DNA of 64,000 nt from Deinococcus arcticus (GTDB taxonomy: Bacteria > Deinococcota > Deinococci > Deinococcales > Deinococcaceae). The translations under genes and the position numbers were made by a program. Of this stretch, positions 43,701-53,079 are shown in pieces; within the stretch, counting starts at the first letter, position 1; the number at the start of each line of letters is the position of its first letter. The DNA is taken from contig NZ_PYSV01000013.1 of the NCBI RefSeq assembly GCF_003028415.1, positions 78,817-142,816 of the forward strand, written 5' to 3'. The notes beneath the pieces are model-generated. The model was not told the origin of the DNA. It saw only the letters and a list, made by a program, of their open reading frames with translations, and made no database searches.

Positions 43701-43968
43701 CGCTCAGGACGCGAAGTTCGAGGACTTGGCCGAGACCGAAGTGCGCCGGCTCATCGAGGGGACCGTCCACATCGTCCAGGGCCTGCGCCAGCGGACTACG
43801 GTGCCTGACTTCTGGCGGAATCCCGTTCAGCAGACCCAGGTACGCGGGTGGATGGCAGCGCACCTCGACGACCACAACCTGGTGGAGTTCGAGCAGTGCG
43901 GCGTGGTGGCCGATGACCTGATGCACCTGGCGAAGCGGCTGAATGCCCGGTGGAGTGCGCCGCTCTGA
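40774..43968 (+). CDS. hsdR: Type I restriction enzyme motor/endonuclease subunit
   Basis: 1064 residues, the usual HsdR size. The N-terminal nuclease has PDVVLFVNGIPLVVVECKSP (PD-(D/E)XK core). The SF2 motor has Walker A HTQGSGKSLTMMF near residue 321, VVVTDRRDLEKQL, the DEAH motif LVDEAHRSH, TGTPI and LQAIARVNRTAPGKRHGLV (motif VI). The C-terminal helical region should dock on HsdM. It translocates DNA from unmodified sites and cleaves at a distance. The start overlaps the Mrr-type gene (ATGA) and the end overlaps the next gene. Confidence 0.95.
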   Translation: MTPGAEYNEVEAPLLRHLQGLGWSYLEGDKFVPAVTERESFQQHLLEGRLREAVRRINAPDCPWLEDAHISQAVSQLTRLPAGLHGLMAVNEHLTRVLLDGAQVTGPDGKGHTVRFIEFRPEYLHRNDFLAVNQFRVDPPGHSGGAGYIVPDVVLFVNGIPLVVVECKSPDVTAPIEKSVNDLLLYQNLRGSVEPEGVQGFFHTVQLLVGTSFYEAVLGTVGAPLESFLTWKDTYPFTREQVQAQLGKPQLHAQQVLTAGVLNPATLLDLLENFTLTDAKSKRVARYQQYRAVRKALQRLRTGKTKLLGAEVDGRGGVVWHTQGSGKSLTMMFLVRAIRTIPELRSYKIVVVTDRRDLEKQLASTARVAGEPVKVARGVKELYQALAVPGAGFVFGMVQKLRGQPEETFDANQAVVNAQPNLLVLVDEAHRSHSSAQHANLRAALPNAAMIGFTGTPIIKGQAKKTHEIFGPMIDQYTILESQEDRATVPILYEGRKVNAFLKDGKSVDQLFDLFFDQLTDDQRDELQRRYATQGELLNSPKLIADKAQDILLHYASEVLPNGFKAQVVAHSRAAAVQYHKAFVRAQQDLVTELNELNPLFLSLPIEKLASLEERTRRLVAAHPHRERLAGLEFATVISDGGKDDPAEWAEWTDPAKQAKRIGEDGQFKDPKHPLGLIIVKSMLLTGFDAPVEQALYLDRNIRNHELLQAIARVNRTAPGKRHGLVVDYFGVGHHLAQALSDYTQADIQGSMQSITDTLPKLAAAHLDATRLFTDAGLALDDREACVNHLADPKQRAEFKVKLKEFLDALDIVLPRPEALKFIRDATLLSRIYDMVRKVYRDTEDEGLPLGAGAKVKALIAQYVDAEGIQVKVPRIEVLDPNFRQEVGGFKSKRTQAAAMEHAARHFITAHLDDDPVFYQKLSERLQDIIKLHNEHWDALVEALKRFIAEMQSGRPADRTGLDPKTEAPFFSLIVAAQDAKFEDLAETEVRRLIEGTVHIVQGLRQRTTVPDFWRNPVQQTQVRGWMAAHLDDHNLVEFEQCGVVADDLMHLAKRLNARWSAPL

Positions 43969-44693
43969 AGGCCCAGCCTGCCGCCGAATGGACCCTGCGC
44001 ATTCAGGAGATGGAGTTCACCGTGCGGGAGAGCGCCCGCCGCAAGACCCTCAGCCTGGGCGTCGAGCGGGACGGGCAGTTGCTGCTGCTCGTGCCCGCCG
44101 GAACCAGTGAGGCGCAGCTGACGGCCTTCGTCACGTCCCGGCTGGACTGGCTGTACGGCAAACTCGCGGAGAAGACCGCGCTGCACCGCCCCTCACCGCA
44201 ACGGGAGTATGTCAGCGGTGAGGGGTTCCTGTTCGAGGGCCGGTCGTACCGCCTGCACCTGGTCCAGGCCCACAGCCCCACCAGGCCAGACGCCTTACTG
44301 ACGCTGAACGGCCAGCACTTCGAACTCCCGGAATCGCAGGCCGCCCAGGGCCGGGAGCTGTTCGTCCGCTGGTACACCGAGCAGCTCACGGAGTGGGCCG
44401 GGCACCAGGTCCAGCGGCTCGCGCTGCGGTTGAGGGTCCAGCCGAAGCAGGTGGAGGTCACGGACCTCGGCTACCGCTGGGGGGCCGCCAGCCGGACCGG
44501 TACCGTCTCGTTGCACTGGCGCGTCGCCCTGCTGCCCAGACGCATCGCCGAGTATGTGCTGCTGCACGAACTGGTCCACCTGGAGTTCCATCACCACAAG
44601 CCTGAATTCTGGGAGCGCCTGGAGGTGCTGCTGCCGGACTATGCCGAAAGGAAGCGCTGGCTGGCCAGGCACGGCGCGGACCATGACCTGTGA
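43950..44693 (+). CDS. YgjP-type (DUF45) zinc metallopeptidase
   Basis: 247 residues, from a GTG inside the hsdR end. It matches the YgjP/DUF45 family: VRESARRKTLSLGVERDGQLLLLVPAG, RLDWLYGKL, YRWGAASRTGTVSLHWRVALLP and the peptidase motif LLHELVHLEFHHHKPEFW (HExxH at 206-210). Genes of this family often sit beside hsdR in type I operons, and their role is not established. It is the last of the six coupled genes and the third predicted zinc peptidase of the operon. Confidence 0.85.
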   Translation: MECAALKAQPAAEWTLRIQEMEFTVRESARRKTLSLGVERDGQLLLLVPAGTSEAQLTAFVTSRLDWLYGKLAEKTALHRPSPQREYVSGEGFLFEGRSYRLHLVQAHSPTRPDALLTLNGQHFELPESQAAQGRELFVRWYTEQLTEWAGHQVQRLALRLRVQPKQVEVTDLGYRWGAASRTGTVSLHWRVALLPRRIAEYVLLHELVHLEFHHHKPEFWERLEVLLPDYAERKRWLARHGADHDL

Positions 44694-45332
44694 CGGACGC
44701 TGTGCCTCACCACGTCCCCTCCTCTTCGGGAAACCTCACGGCTGCAAAGGTCAGGCGTTCGCCGCACGACTGTACTCCCGTTCACCTCCGCCCTCTTCCG
44801 CCGCGCAGCGGCCCGCCGTAGGCGGGGAACATGCGCTGACCTGAGCGGGCAGTCGGCCCCTTTGCCCCCTGAAAAAAGGCCCGCAGCGGAGTTGCAGTTC
44901 AGGTGGGAAACCACCCCCCCTCCCCTGCCCCTCGAAGAGCCCCCCAACGCCCCGGCCCGCAGGTTTGTAAGGTCCCCCCCGCCCCCTACCCCACACTGCC
45001 GCTCAGGTCCTCCTGCTCTGTGACCAGCCGGACGCGCTGTTCCCGAAAGTCTCCGCCGCCTGCGGCGTCGGCCTGCTCCGCAGGCGATTGCATGTGAAGG
45101 AATCGAGGCCAAGTCGCACGCAGCCAGGCAAGGGGTGCAATTCTTATGGGGCAATGCCCTCACCACGTCGCCCCAGCTCCTGGTCAGGTGCGCTGGCGCT
45201 CCTTCTCTTTCCAGCATATGGATTTCTTTTGAACTGACTTTCCTCTCTTATGGGGTCAGCGTCCAAGACCAGGACTGCTATATGTAGTATTGTCATCCAC
45301 CCCCCACATGGGGGTATCAGCGCTGGAATGAG
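44694..45332 (+). other. 639-bp non-coding gap inside the element
   Basis: No supported gene. It holds C-rich runs (44906-44935, 44978-44994), a possible terminator-like CCCCTGAAAAAAGG at 44870-44883, and small hairpins (GCCGCC..GGCG and GCCTG..CAGGC around 45056-45085). CCTCACCACGTC occurs twice (44706, 45150). AT-rich sequence near 45215-45290 (TTGAACTGAC ... CTATATGTAGTAT) is a plausible promoter region for the next gene. Confidence 0.5.
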
Positions 45333-47531
45333 ATGATTCCGTCGAGAAAGCCGATGACAACGCCCACTTCCAAAGTCGAACGCGACCAACTCCGCCGTCG
45401 CATTGAAGGGGCCTCCCACGGCCATGTCCTGGTCATCGTCGCCCCTCCTGGCTCTGGGAAGAGCAAGGCGATGTACGAAGCTGTATATGACATGGTCCTA
45501 GACCCGGACCTTCTCCTCTTTCGCCGGTTCCGGGCGCTTTGGGCGACACATGGCACCCAAGAGAAGACTGACCCGAAAGACAGCACCAGGGTGCGGAGAG
45601 CTCTGGGGCAAGAGGCGCGGGAACATCTGTCTGGCTTACTGAATCCCAGACTGAGCTTCCTGACTTACGACCCGTTCGAGCCAGCTTGGGAGGTCGTGAA
45701 TGTCCTCTACGGCCGGGACTACTGCGCCGCCAACCAGATTGATTACGAACAGCAGTTCACCACGTCCCGGAACAGTGTGGTGTCGGTTATCAGCCATGCG
45801 CATCTGCCTATGGTCCTGAACAACCCGTCCAACCCGAACTATCAAAAGCTTAAAGACGTATCACTCATCGTCATCGATGAAGACCCCACGAGCTCATTCA
45901 TCTACACGCTGGGGGCAGCACGCAAGGACCCGACCGTCACCGCGAACAGCCCGATCACCCGGGATTTCCTCCAGACACGCCAGTCCCTGGGGCAGGCTGG
46001 GAATATCGAACAGGCCATTTTGCGTCTCATGGACAGGGCGACTACTGGTGCATTCGATGCCGAGGCTGAGCACGTAACCAACCGACGACGGAAGTCGACG
46101 TCTTACAGTCTGACTGGCGCTGCATTCTGGAAAGCACTGGCCCAGGAGCTCGATGGGGCCGTGCCTGATTTCCGCCACTTCCAGGACAGTCTTCGCGCAG
46201 CTGTTGACACCGACACAGAGCGAATTCCCGCAGATTTCTTCGCCGCCTTCACAGAGGACCTGGCTTCTCCCAAAGCGGAAAGCGCCCGGTTCGGGTTGAC
46301 CTGGATCAAAGCAGCGGACCACACCATCAGGGGAATGCAGTTCCGAGGGGACGTGCTCCGGCGTATTCCGAGGGACACCCCACCCATCGTTGTTCTGGAC
46401 GCTTATGCCAGTCGGGAACTGCGGCAGTACGAGCGACTGTTCCCCAATCATACGGTGACCTATGTCGAGGAGTGGCCCTTTACCCCGCTGGACATTGAAC
46501 ACACCACAGACCTTGACGACGCTGAGGACGAAGGAGAAGTCGATCTTGGAATCGACCGTGTGAATCTCGTGGCCGGGAAGCAGCCGCAGCTCCGCAACTA
46601 TCTGATGGCCGAGACGGGCGAACTGACGCGGGGGCATCCTGCGGGAACCTTGATGCTGTCGTACCGGAATGTCATCAAGCACCTGGAAGACCCAGAACTC
46701 CAGGCCCGCTGGTCTTGGCGGTCATCACCCCCTCTGACTGCGCTTCCACCGAAGGCCGTCGAGACCATGTGGTGGTTCAGCGGACGGGGCATCAACTCGT
46801 TCGACGGGCGGCATGTGGTGGCCTGGCATCCCCCCCACCGTCCCGTTACCTACAGGTGGCACACGATGGCTGCTCTGGCCCCCCACTCACCATCCGACCG
46901 GAACCAGCTGGCGCGACACGCTTTCCAGAGCGAACTGCTGCAAATGCTCCACCGTGGTAGACAGACCAATTATCCTGTGGGTACACCCGACCGCCCCCGC
47001 GTCGTCCTGTTCTTCCATCCTGGAGAGCTTCCCCCCACCTGGGCGACGACCCGGCCTTTTCAGCCTCAGCTCCGCTTCAGTCGCCATGCCAAGAATCCGC
47101 TCCACCCTGCGGCGGTCCAGGCCATCGCAGCTGAGCTTCACGCACTCCTTGGCGGCGTCCCGCAGGCCTGTCTGGCAGGGCTGGAGCTCTACACAGCTAA
47201 ACCCATGGAAAAGGCGCTGTGGACCTCCATAGAGCCTGAACTTCGGCTTCTGCTGAAGACCGACCCCGCAGCTCCAGTTAAGGCTCCGGTCCTTTTCGCC
47301 TGGACGACACATCCCGACGTCCTCCAACATCGCCTCGGGGAATTCAAGGCGGCCGATGGGAGCACAACAGCCCTGATCGCCGGAGCTCTTCATTCAGCTG
47401 ATGAACCTGCGCTTCACGCACTGACGAAACATGATGTGAAGGTGGTCGTAGCGGGCAGAGCATCGACCACCCGCGTCTTCGCAGCGACGACCAGTGATGC
47501 CGAAAGAGCCCTGCGCAGACTACTCAGATAG
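45333..47531 (+). CDS. P-loop, helicase-like ATPase
   Basis: 732 residues. Walker A is VAPPGSGKSKAM near residue 35, Walker B LIVIDEDPTSS, and an arginine-finger-like LQMLHRGRQ stands in the place of SF2 motif VI near residue 530. The rest, such as VTYVEEWPFTPLDIEHTTD, is family-specific. The features fit a DNA helicase or replication-origin-type protein of an integrative element or phage satellite; a defence role beside the restriction operon is also possible. An ATG at 45354 is an alternative start. It is separated from the restriction operon by 639 bp. Confidence 0.6.
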   Translation: MIPSRKPMTTPTSKVERDQLRRRIEGASHGHVLVIVAPPGSGKSKAMYEAVYDMVLDPDLLLFRRFRALWATHGTQEKTDPKDSTRVRRALGQEAREHLSGLLNPRLSFLTYDPFEPAWEVVNVLYGRDYCAANQIDYEQQFTTSRNSVVSVISHAHLPMVLNNPSNPNYQKLKDVSLIVIDEDPTSSFIYTLGAARKDPTVTANSPITRDFLQTRQSLGQAGNIEQAILRLMDRATTGAFDAEAEHVTNRRRKSTSYSLTGAAFWKALAQELDGAVPDFRHFQDSLRAAVDTDTERIPADFFAAFTEDLASPKAESARFGLTWIKAADHTIRGMQFRGDVLRRIPRDTPPIVVLDAYASRELRQYERLFPNHTVTYVEEWPFTPLDIEHTTDLDDAEDEGEVDLGIDRVNLVAGKQPQLRNYLMAETGELTRGHPAGTLMLSYRNVIKHLEDPELQARWSWRSSPPLTALPPKAVETMWWFSGRGINSFDGRHVVAWHPPHRPVTYRWHTMAALAPHSPSDRNQLARHAFQSELLQMLHRGRQTNYPVGTPDRPRVVLFFHPGELPPTWATTRPFQPQLRFSRHAKNPLHPAAVQAIAAELHALLGGVPQACLAGLELYTAKPMEKALWTSIEPELRLLLKTDPAAPVKAPVLFAWTTHPDVLQHRLGEFKAADGSTTALIAGALHSADEPALHALTKHDVKVVVAGRASTTRVFAATTSDAERALRRLLR

Positions 47532-47584
47532 GTGGGCCTGGACGGCCTGCTCCACAACAACCGAAACCATTTCACCCTCTCAAC

Positions 47585-47604
47585 CGCCCGGCTTGCGCCG
47601 GGCG
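47585..47604 (+). terminator. Hairpin between helicase-like gene and next gene
   Basis: CGCCCGGC pairs with GCCGGGCG around a 4-nt loop, followed by AATTTCTT. A probable, modest terminator or an mRNA end structure. Confidence 0.45.
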
Positions 47605-47629
47605 AATTTCTTCGACCCGGAGGTCACCC

Positions 47630-48208
47630 ATGTATAAGAAAACCATCGACGAGCCCTCCTTCGTCGCCGCCCATGCGCGGGGCTGCAAGGATGCCGAATT
47701 GGCTGCCCTGTTCGGTATCAGCCTCGCTACCGTGAAGCGCCGCAGGCAGCACCTGGGCCTGGGCAGCAACTGCCACCACAACAACCGGGGAAAGCTCGCC
47801 GAGCAGCTGACCGCCCAGCTTCTTTCGGCCTCAGGGGCAGAGGTCACGCCCTCCACCCATCACCGAGCGCCATTCGACCTGCTGGTGAACGGCTGGCGTG
47901 TTGACGTGAAACTCGGCTACTGCCGAAGCGGCCAGTCAGGCACGGGGGCAACCTACGAGTTCCGCCTCGAAGCGTCCCGCAGCTCCCATTTCATGACCCA
48001 CAAGTACGGCAAGGACTACCAGCGCGATACCGACTTCCTCGCGCTGGTCATCCTGAACGAGCAGCAGACCGACCTGAAGTACCTCTACCTGCTCCCGGCC
48101 TCAGCCTGGCAGCCCACCGTCACCGTCCGCCCGGACTCACCCTTCTGCCCGTTCCAGCCTTACCTGGGTCGCCTGAGCCCGCTCACCGCACGTTCGGGGG
48201 CAGCGTGA
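47630..48208 (+). CDS. HTH protein with nuclease-like domain
   Basis: 192 residues. Residues 15-45 form a helix-turn-helix (CKDAELAALFGISLATVKRR). The rest has the order of a PD-(D/E)XK or resolvase-like fold: GKLAEQLTAQLLSASGAEV, then APFDLLVNGWRVDVKLG (D...VDVK). Similar two-part proteins occur in phages and islands. A DNA-processing role for the element is likely, but the exact substrate is not evident. Its last 26 bases overlap the convergent gene on the minus strand. GGAGGT precedes the ATG. Confidence 0.6.
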   Translation: MYKKTIDEPSFVAAHARGCKDAELAALFGISLATVKRRRQHLGLGSNCHHNNRGKLAEQLTAQLLSASGAEVTPSTHHRAPFDLLVNGWRVDVKLGYCRSGQSGTGATYEFRLEASRSSHFMTHKYGKDYQRDTDFLALVILNEQQTDLKYLYLLPASAWQPTVTVRPDSPFCPFQPYLGRLSPLTARSGAA

Positions 48209-48827
48209 CGCGGATGGGCGGCGTGCCCCAGGCCGGCAGGATGGCCGTCAGGCATGTCACCAGTTCGGCCAGTCGGGCGGTATCGAGCGTCATGGTCCAG
48301 GCAGCCGTGTCCGGCGAGGGAGGCAGCCAGGCACGAACACCGTCCAACTTCCTTCCCTTCGCGTCCGTGAAGAGTTCCACCCGGCCCGTCGCCACCGCCC
48401 GCCGCCAGCGGGGCAGGTTCGCCACAAAGCCCTCCGGGTTGTGCAGGTCCAGGTCCCGGCTGACCACAGCAGGAATGCGCCGGGTGGTGAGCTCATCGTC
48501 CGCCAGGTCGAACACCATCTCCTCCAGCGGGCAGAGCACGACCAAGCCCAGCAGCGTCATCACGAGCTGCATGGGGACCGAGACGTGGTCGTATGCCTTG
48601 GCGGGGTGCTCCCAGGCCCAGCGAATCTGGGCGAGATTCCGGCCCAGGCCAAGCGTGACGAGCCGCATCCGCTCGGTCCGGGGTTCGGTCGCCTCCATGT
48701 CGCCCCCGGCCCTTCCCGAGGCTCTGGCGGGGTTCTGGGCCTGCTGGCCCCGTGGCCCCCCAGGGTCTGCCGGACCGGCCCCGCCCGCCACATCACGGGC
48801 TGGCGTTTCATCCTTCTTCTTCGGCAT
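48183..48827 (-). CDS. Unknown protein beside the integrase
   Basis: 214 residues, start at 48827 with GAGGAGG upstream. Residues 1-50 are Pro/Gly/Arg-rich and disordered; the rest is a compact domain with WAWEHPAKAYDHVSVPMQLV, MVFDLADDELTTRRIPAVVS and WTMTLDTARLAELVTCLTAIL. No family is recognised. It lies 12 bases after the integrase stop on the same strand, so it is probably cotranscribed with it; a role in excision control is possible but unsupported. Confidence 0.6.
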   Translation of the reverse strand: MPKKKDETPARDVAGGAGPADPGGPRGQQAQNPARASGRAGGDMEATEPRTERMRLVTLGLGRNLAQIRWAWEHPAKAYDHVSVPMQLVMTLLGLVVLCPLEEMVFDLADDELTTRRIPAVVSRDLDLHNPEGFVANLPRWRRAVATGRVELFTDAKGRKLDGVRAWLPPSPDTAAWTMTLDTARLAELVTCLTAILPAWGTPPIRVTLPPNVR

Positions 48828-48839
48828 GGCCCGTCCTCC

Positions 48840-49727
48840 TCAGCGCTTCAGGGCGCTCACCGGGCTGGCCCGGCGGTGAACGTCTTTCAGGTCGTCGTCC
48901 TGCAAGACCGCGTAGCGGTTCGTCATCTCCAGCGTGGTGTGGCCGAGAATGCGCTGAAGCGTGAACACGTCCCCCGAATTCCTGAGGTAGTTCACGGCGA
49001 AGCCCCGCCGGAAGGTGTGGGGCGTGAAGACGGGCAGCCCAGCCGTGCGGCACAGCCGCTCCAGCATCTGCTTCACGCTGTCCCGGTTCATCGGGGTCTC
49101 GTCGTTCGACAGGAACAAGTACGGCAACCGGGTTTCCGGGCGTTCCGTGTTCACGTAACGGGTCAGGTGCCGCAGCGCGGCCCTGGAGACCGGGACCACC
49201 CGGCTCCGGCCTCCCTTGGCCTCCTGAACGCGAATGCGCCCGCCCGTCTGCACGTCGTCCAGCTGAAGGGCGCAGAGCTCCGAAACGCGCACCCCCGTGT
49301 CGAAGAGCACAGCCAGGACCGCCCGGTCCCGAAACGGGTGCTTGGTGCTCCGGGCGACGTCCATGAGCTGCTGGACTTCCGCTGTGTCGATGGCGGGCAG
49401 GACCTTCCGGGGCAGCTTCGGCATCGGCACACGCTGCATCGGGGACTTCTCCAGAATCTCGTCGTCCTCCAGCCACCGGAAGAAGGTCTTGAGGGGCCGC
49501 AGCCGGGCGTGCGCCGCACCGGGACTCAGGCACTCGCCCAGGTGGGTGACGTAGGCGCGCATCAGCGTGCGGGTGACGTCCTCGGCGAGGGTCACCCCCG
49601 CTGGCTCGGCGTAGTCCAGGAACTTGTCCAGCGACAGCTTGTACGCGGCCATCGTTCCTGGTGCGTGGCCCTTCTGGCGGCAGTGCATGAGAAAGTCCTG
49701 GGTGTGCTGGCGGAGGGTGAAGTGCAT
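48840..49727 (-). CDS. int: Tyrosine recombinase (integrase) of the element
   Basis: 295 residues, XerC/D-like size. An N-terminal SAM-like DNA-binding domain is followed by a catalytic domain with every key residue: R in DTGVRVSELCAL, K in EAKGGRSRVVPV, HxxR in TPHTFRRGFAVN, the second His in RILGHTTLEMTNRY, and the nucleophile Tyr in that last motif. GAAGGAG precedes the ATG. It is adjacent to the tRNA-Ile gene, and the 47-bp repeats at 31312 and 49893 are its likely sites. Confidence 0.92.
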   Translation of the reverse strand: MHFTLRQHTQDFLMHCRQKGHAPGTMAAYKLSLDKFLDYAEPAGVTLAEDVTRTLMRAYVTHLGECLSPGAAHARLRPLKTFFRWLEDDEILEKSPMQRVPMPKLPRKVLPAIDTAEVQQLMDVARSTKHPFRDRAVLAVLFDTGVRVSELCALQLDDVQTGGRIRVQEAKGGRSRVVPVSRAALRHLTRYVNTERPETRLPYLFLSNDETPMNRDSVKQMLERLCRTAGLPVFTPHTFRRGFAVNYLRNSGDVFTLQRILGHTTLEMTNRYAVLQDDDLKDVHRRASPVSALKR

Positions 49728-49859
49728 ATCGGGCTCCTTCGACCCGGCTGAATGACCTCAAGCTCTGGGCTGGATGACCCCAAAATCCGGAGTTTCAGAC
49801 CCCACGCTTTTGCCACTATTCAGCCAGATGCATGCCCAACGACCCGACAGGTAAAAACC

Positions 49860-49888
49860 GAATTCCCCCGTCCAGGACGGGGGAATTC
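49860..49888 (-). terminator. tRNA-Ile terminator, supplied by the element
   Basis: GAATTCCCCCGTC (49860-49872) and GACGGGGGAATTC (49876-49888) pair over 13 bp. On the minus strand the stem is followed by GGTTTTT (49852-49859 complement). It stands directly after the tRNA 3' end. Confidence 0.8.
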
Positions 49889-49892
49889 TTTG

Positions 49893-49970
<78 letters not shown>

Positions 49971-50048
49971 GCCCTTCTTGGCCGCGCCCTCTCGGGCAGG
50001 CGGGCATAAATGTAGCAGGGCCGGCAAAGGCTGTCAACGCCCGGCCAC

Positions 50049-51176
<1,128 letters not shown>

Positions 51177-51235
51177 CCCCTGCAGTGTACGGCGCCCCCC
51201 GCGCCCGGGGGCCGGTGCATTACAGTTGCCGCAAG

Positions 51236-51742
51236 ATGAGTGAGCAGACGCAGGTGATCTATGACGGCCACATCGTGCGGCTGGAAGTGCAGGACGGCAA
51301 ATGGGAGATCGTGCGCCACGCCAGCGCGGTGGCGGTGCTGGCCCTGAACGCGCGCGGCGAGATGCTCCTGGTGCGCCAGCAGCGCCGCGCGATTGACGCC
51401 GTGACGGTGGAGGCGCCGGCGGGCCTGATTGACGAGGGCGAGTCGCCCGAAACCGCCGCCCGCCGCGAACTGCAGGAGGAAGCGGGCCTGGACGGCGACA
51501 TGACGCTGCTCACCCGCTTTTATTCCAGCCCGGGCTTCTGCGACGAGGAACTGCATGTGTTCGAGGCCACCGGCCTGCGCGAGAGCAAGCTGCCCCACGA
51601 CGAGGACGAGGAAGGCATTGAGGTGCTGTGGCTGCCCCCGGCCCAGGTGCTGGCCGGGCTGCGCAGCGGCTCGCTGGTGGGCAGTGCGTCCACCGTCACG
51701 GCCGCGCTGTTTGGCCTGCAGCGCCTCGCGGAGCGCGCGTGA
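51236..51742 (+). CDS. Nudix hydrolase, ADP-ribose pyrophosphatase-like
   Basis: 168 residues with a full Nudix box: GLIDEGESPETAARRELQEE followed by AGL. The N-terminal WEIVRHASAVAVLALNARGE and later FYSSPGFCDEELHVFEATGL match the NudF/ADP-ribose pyrophosphatase subfamily, where the proline after the box helps choose ADP-ribose. Deinococcus has many Nudix proteins. The gene overlaps ribF by 4 bases. Confidence 0.85.
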   Translation: MSEQTQVIYDGHIVRLEVQDGKWEIVRHASAVAVLALNARGEMLLVRQQRRAIDAVTVEAPAGLIDEGESPETAARRELQEEAGLDGDMTLLTRFYSSPGFCDEELHVFEATGLRESKLPHDEDEEGIEVLWLPPAQVLAGLRSGSLVGSASTVTAALFGLQRLAERA

Positions 51743-52635
51743 AAACCTACGTCTCGCCCTCGCAGCGCCCGAACACCGCCACCGCCGTGGCCATCGGCTC
51801 GTTTGACGGCGTGCATCTGGGCCACCAGGCCCTGATTGCCCAGCTGAAGGCCAAGGCGCGCGAGCACCGTGTGCCCAGCGTGGTCTACACCTTCGATCCG
51901 CCCACCCGCGTGCTCACGCAGGGCGTGGAGTTCCTGTCCACGCTGCCCGAAAAGCTGGACCTGCTGGCCCGCTACGGCGTGGACGAGACGATTGCCGCCG
52001 CCTTTACCTCCGAATTCGCCTCGCGTCCCAAGGACGCCTTTTTAGACGATCTGCGCACCCTGCGGCCCCATACGATTGTGGTGGGCGAGGACTTTCATTT
52101 TGGCAAGGGCCGGGCCGGCAGCGCCGAGGACCTGAAAACGGTGGCCCCCGAGGTGGTGGTGGTGCCCATTCATGGCCTGGGGGGCGAGGACATCAAGAGC
52201 ACCCGGGTGCGCGAGTACCTGAAAGCAGGTGACGTGGACGGCGCCCGGCGCCTGCTGGGCCGCCACTACGACGCGCAGGGCGTGGTAGTGAGCGGCGACC
52301 ACCTGGGCCGCACCCTGGGCTGGCCCACGGCGAACATTCAGGTGCCGGACGGCAAGGCGCTGCCGCTGGGCGTGTTCGCCGTGGTGGCGCTGGGCGACCA
52401 CGGGCGCTGGCACGGCGTGGCGAATGTGGGTTTCCGGCCCACGGTGGATGGCCGCACCCGCCGCTTCGAGGTGCATCTGTTCGATTTTGAAGGTGACCTG
52501 TACGGGCAGGAGCTGCAGATCAAATTCTTTACAAAGTTGCGCGGCGAGCAGAAGTTCAGCGGCCTGGATGAACTGAAGGCCCAGATTGCCCGGGATGCCC
52601 AGGCGGCCCGGGAGGCCCTGAAGGACGTGCGGTAA
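51739..52635 (+). CDS. ribF: Bifunctional riboflavin kinase / FAD synthetase
   Basis: 298 residues. The N-terminal FAD synthetase half has AIGSFDGVHLGHQALI (nucleotidyl-transferase GxFDGxHxGH), FDPPTRVL, VGEDFHFGKGRAG and STRVREYLKAGDV. The C-terminal kinase half has GRTLGWPTANIQVPDGKALP, GVANVGFRPTVDG and EVHLFDFEGDLYGQ. It makes FMN and FAD from riboflavin. The start is a GTG overlapping the Nudix stop. Confidence 0.95.
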   Translation: MKTYVSPSQRPNTATAVAIGSFDGVHLGHQALIAQLKAKAREHRVPSVVYTFDPPTRVLTQGVEFLSTLPEKLDLLARYGVDETIAAAFTSEFASRPKDAFLDDLRTLRPHTIVVGEDFHFGKGRAGSAEDLKTVAPEVVVVPIHGLGGEDIKSTRVREYLKAGDVDGARRLLGRHYDAQGVVVSGDHLGRTLGWPTANIQVPDGKALPLGVFAVVALGDHGRWHGVANVGFRPTVDGRTRRFEVHLFDFEGDLYGQELQIKFFTKLRGEQKFSGLDELKAQIARDAQAAREALKDVR

Positions 52636-52641
52636 CCCGGC

Positions 52642-53079
52642 ATGAGGCTGGTCTGGTGGCGGTTGGTGTTGCCCCTGAGCCTCGTGCTTCCGTACTGGGT
52701 CACGGTGCGCACCAGGGTGATGGTGCCGGACACGGCCGCCCCCTCCCCTGGCGGTCTTGCCCCCCTGCCCGTGTACGGCTTTCCCTTCCCCTACACGCAC
52801 TTCGGTGGAAGTTCAAGCGGGGAGTACGCCTTTTATGTCCTGCCGCTGCTGCTGAACTGGGCCCTGACTCTGGCCACCCTGAGTCTGGGGGCTTTTCTGA
52901 CCCGCCATGCTCTGGCGCAGCGGCGCTGGCGGGGCCTAGGCGCGCTGCTGTGGTGTGCGGCTGTGTTCACGCTGGTGCTGCTGGGCGTGCGCATGGGGAT
53001 AGGCCGGGTGTCCTGGCAACCCTCTCTCCCCATGGTCGAGGTCAGTGAACGGGCACTCTGGCTGGGCCCATCTGATTGA
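52642..53079 (+). CDS. Membrane protein of unknown function
   Basis: 145 residues with three likely membrane helices: LVLPLSLVLPYWVTV at the N-terminus, FYVLPLLLNWALTLATLSLGAFL in the middle and LGALLWCAAVFTLVLLGV near the end. No family is recognised. It follows ribF by 6 bases. Its last 38 bases overlap the convergent gene on the minus strand. Confidence 0.55.
   Translation: MRLVWWRLVLPLSLVLPYWVTVRTRVMVPDTAAPSPGGLAPLPVYGFPFPYTHFGGSSSGEYAFYVLPLLLNWALTLATLSLGAFLTRHALAQRRWRGLGALLWCAAVFTLVLLGVRMGIGRVSWQPSLPMVEVSERALWLGPSD

Noticed and set aside
44706..45161. CCTCACCACGTC twice as an iteron-type origin
   Set aside because: Only two copies 444 bases apart; too little to claim an origin.
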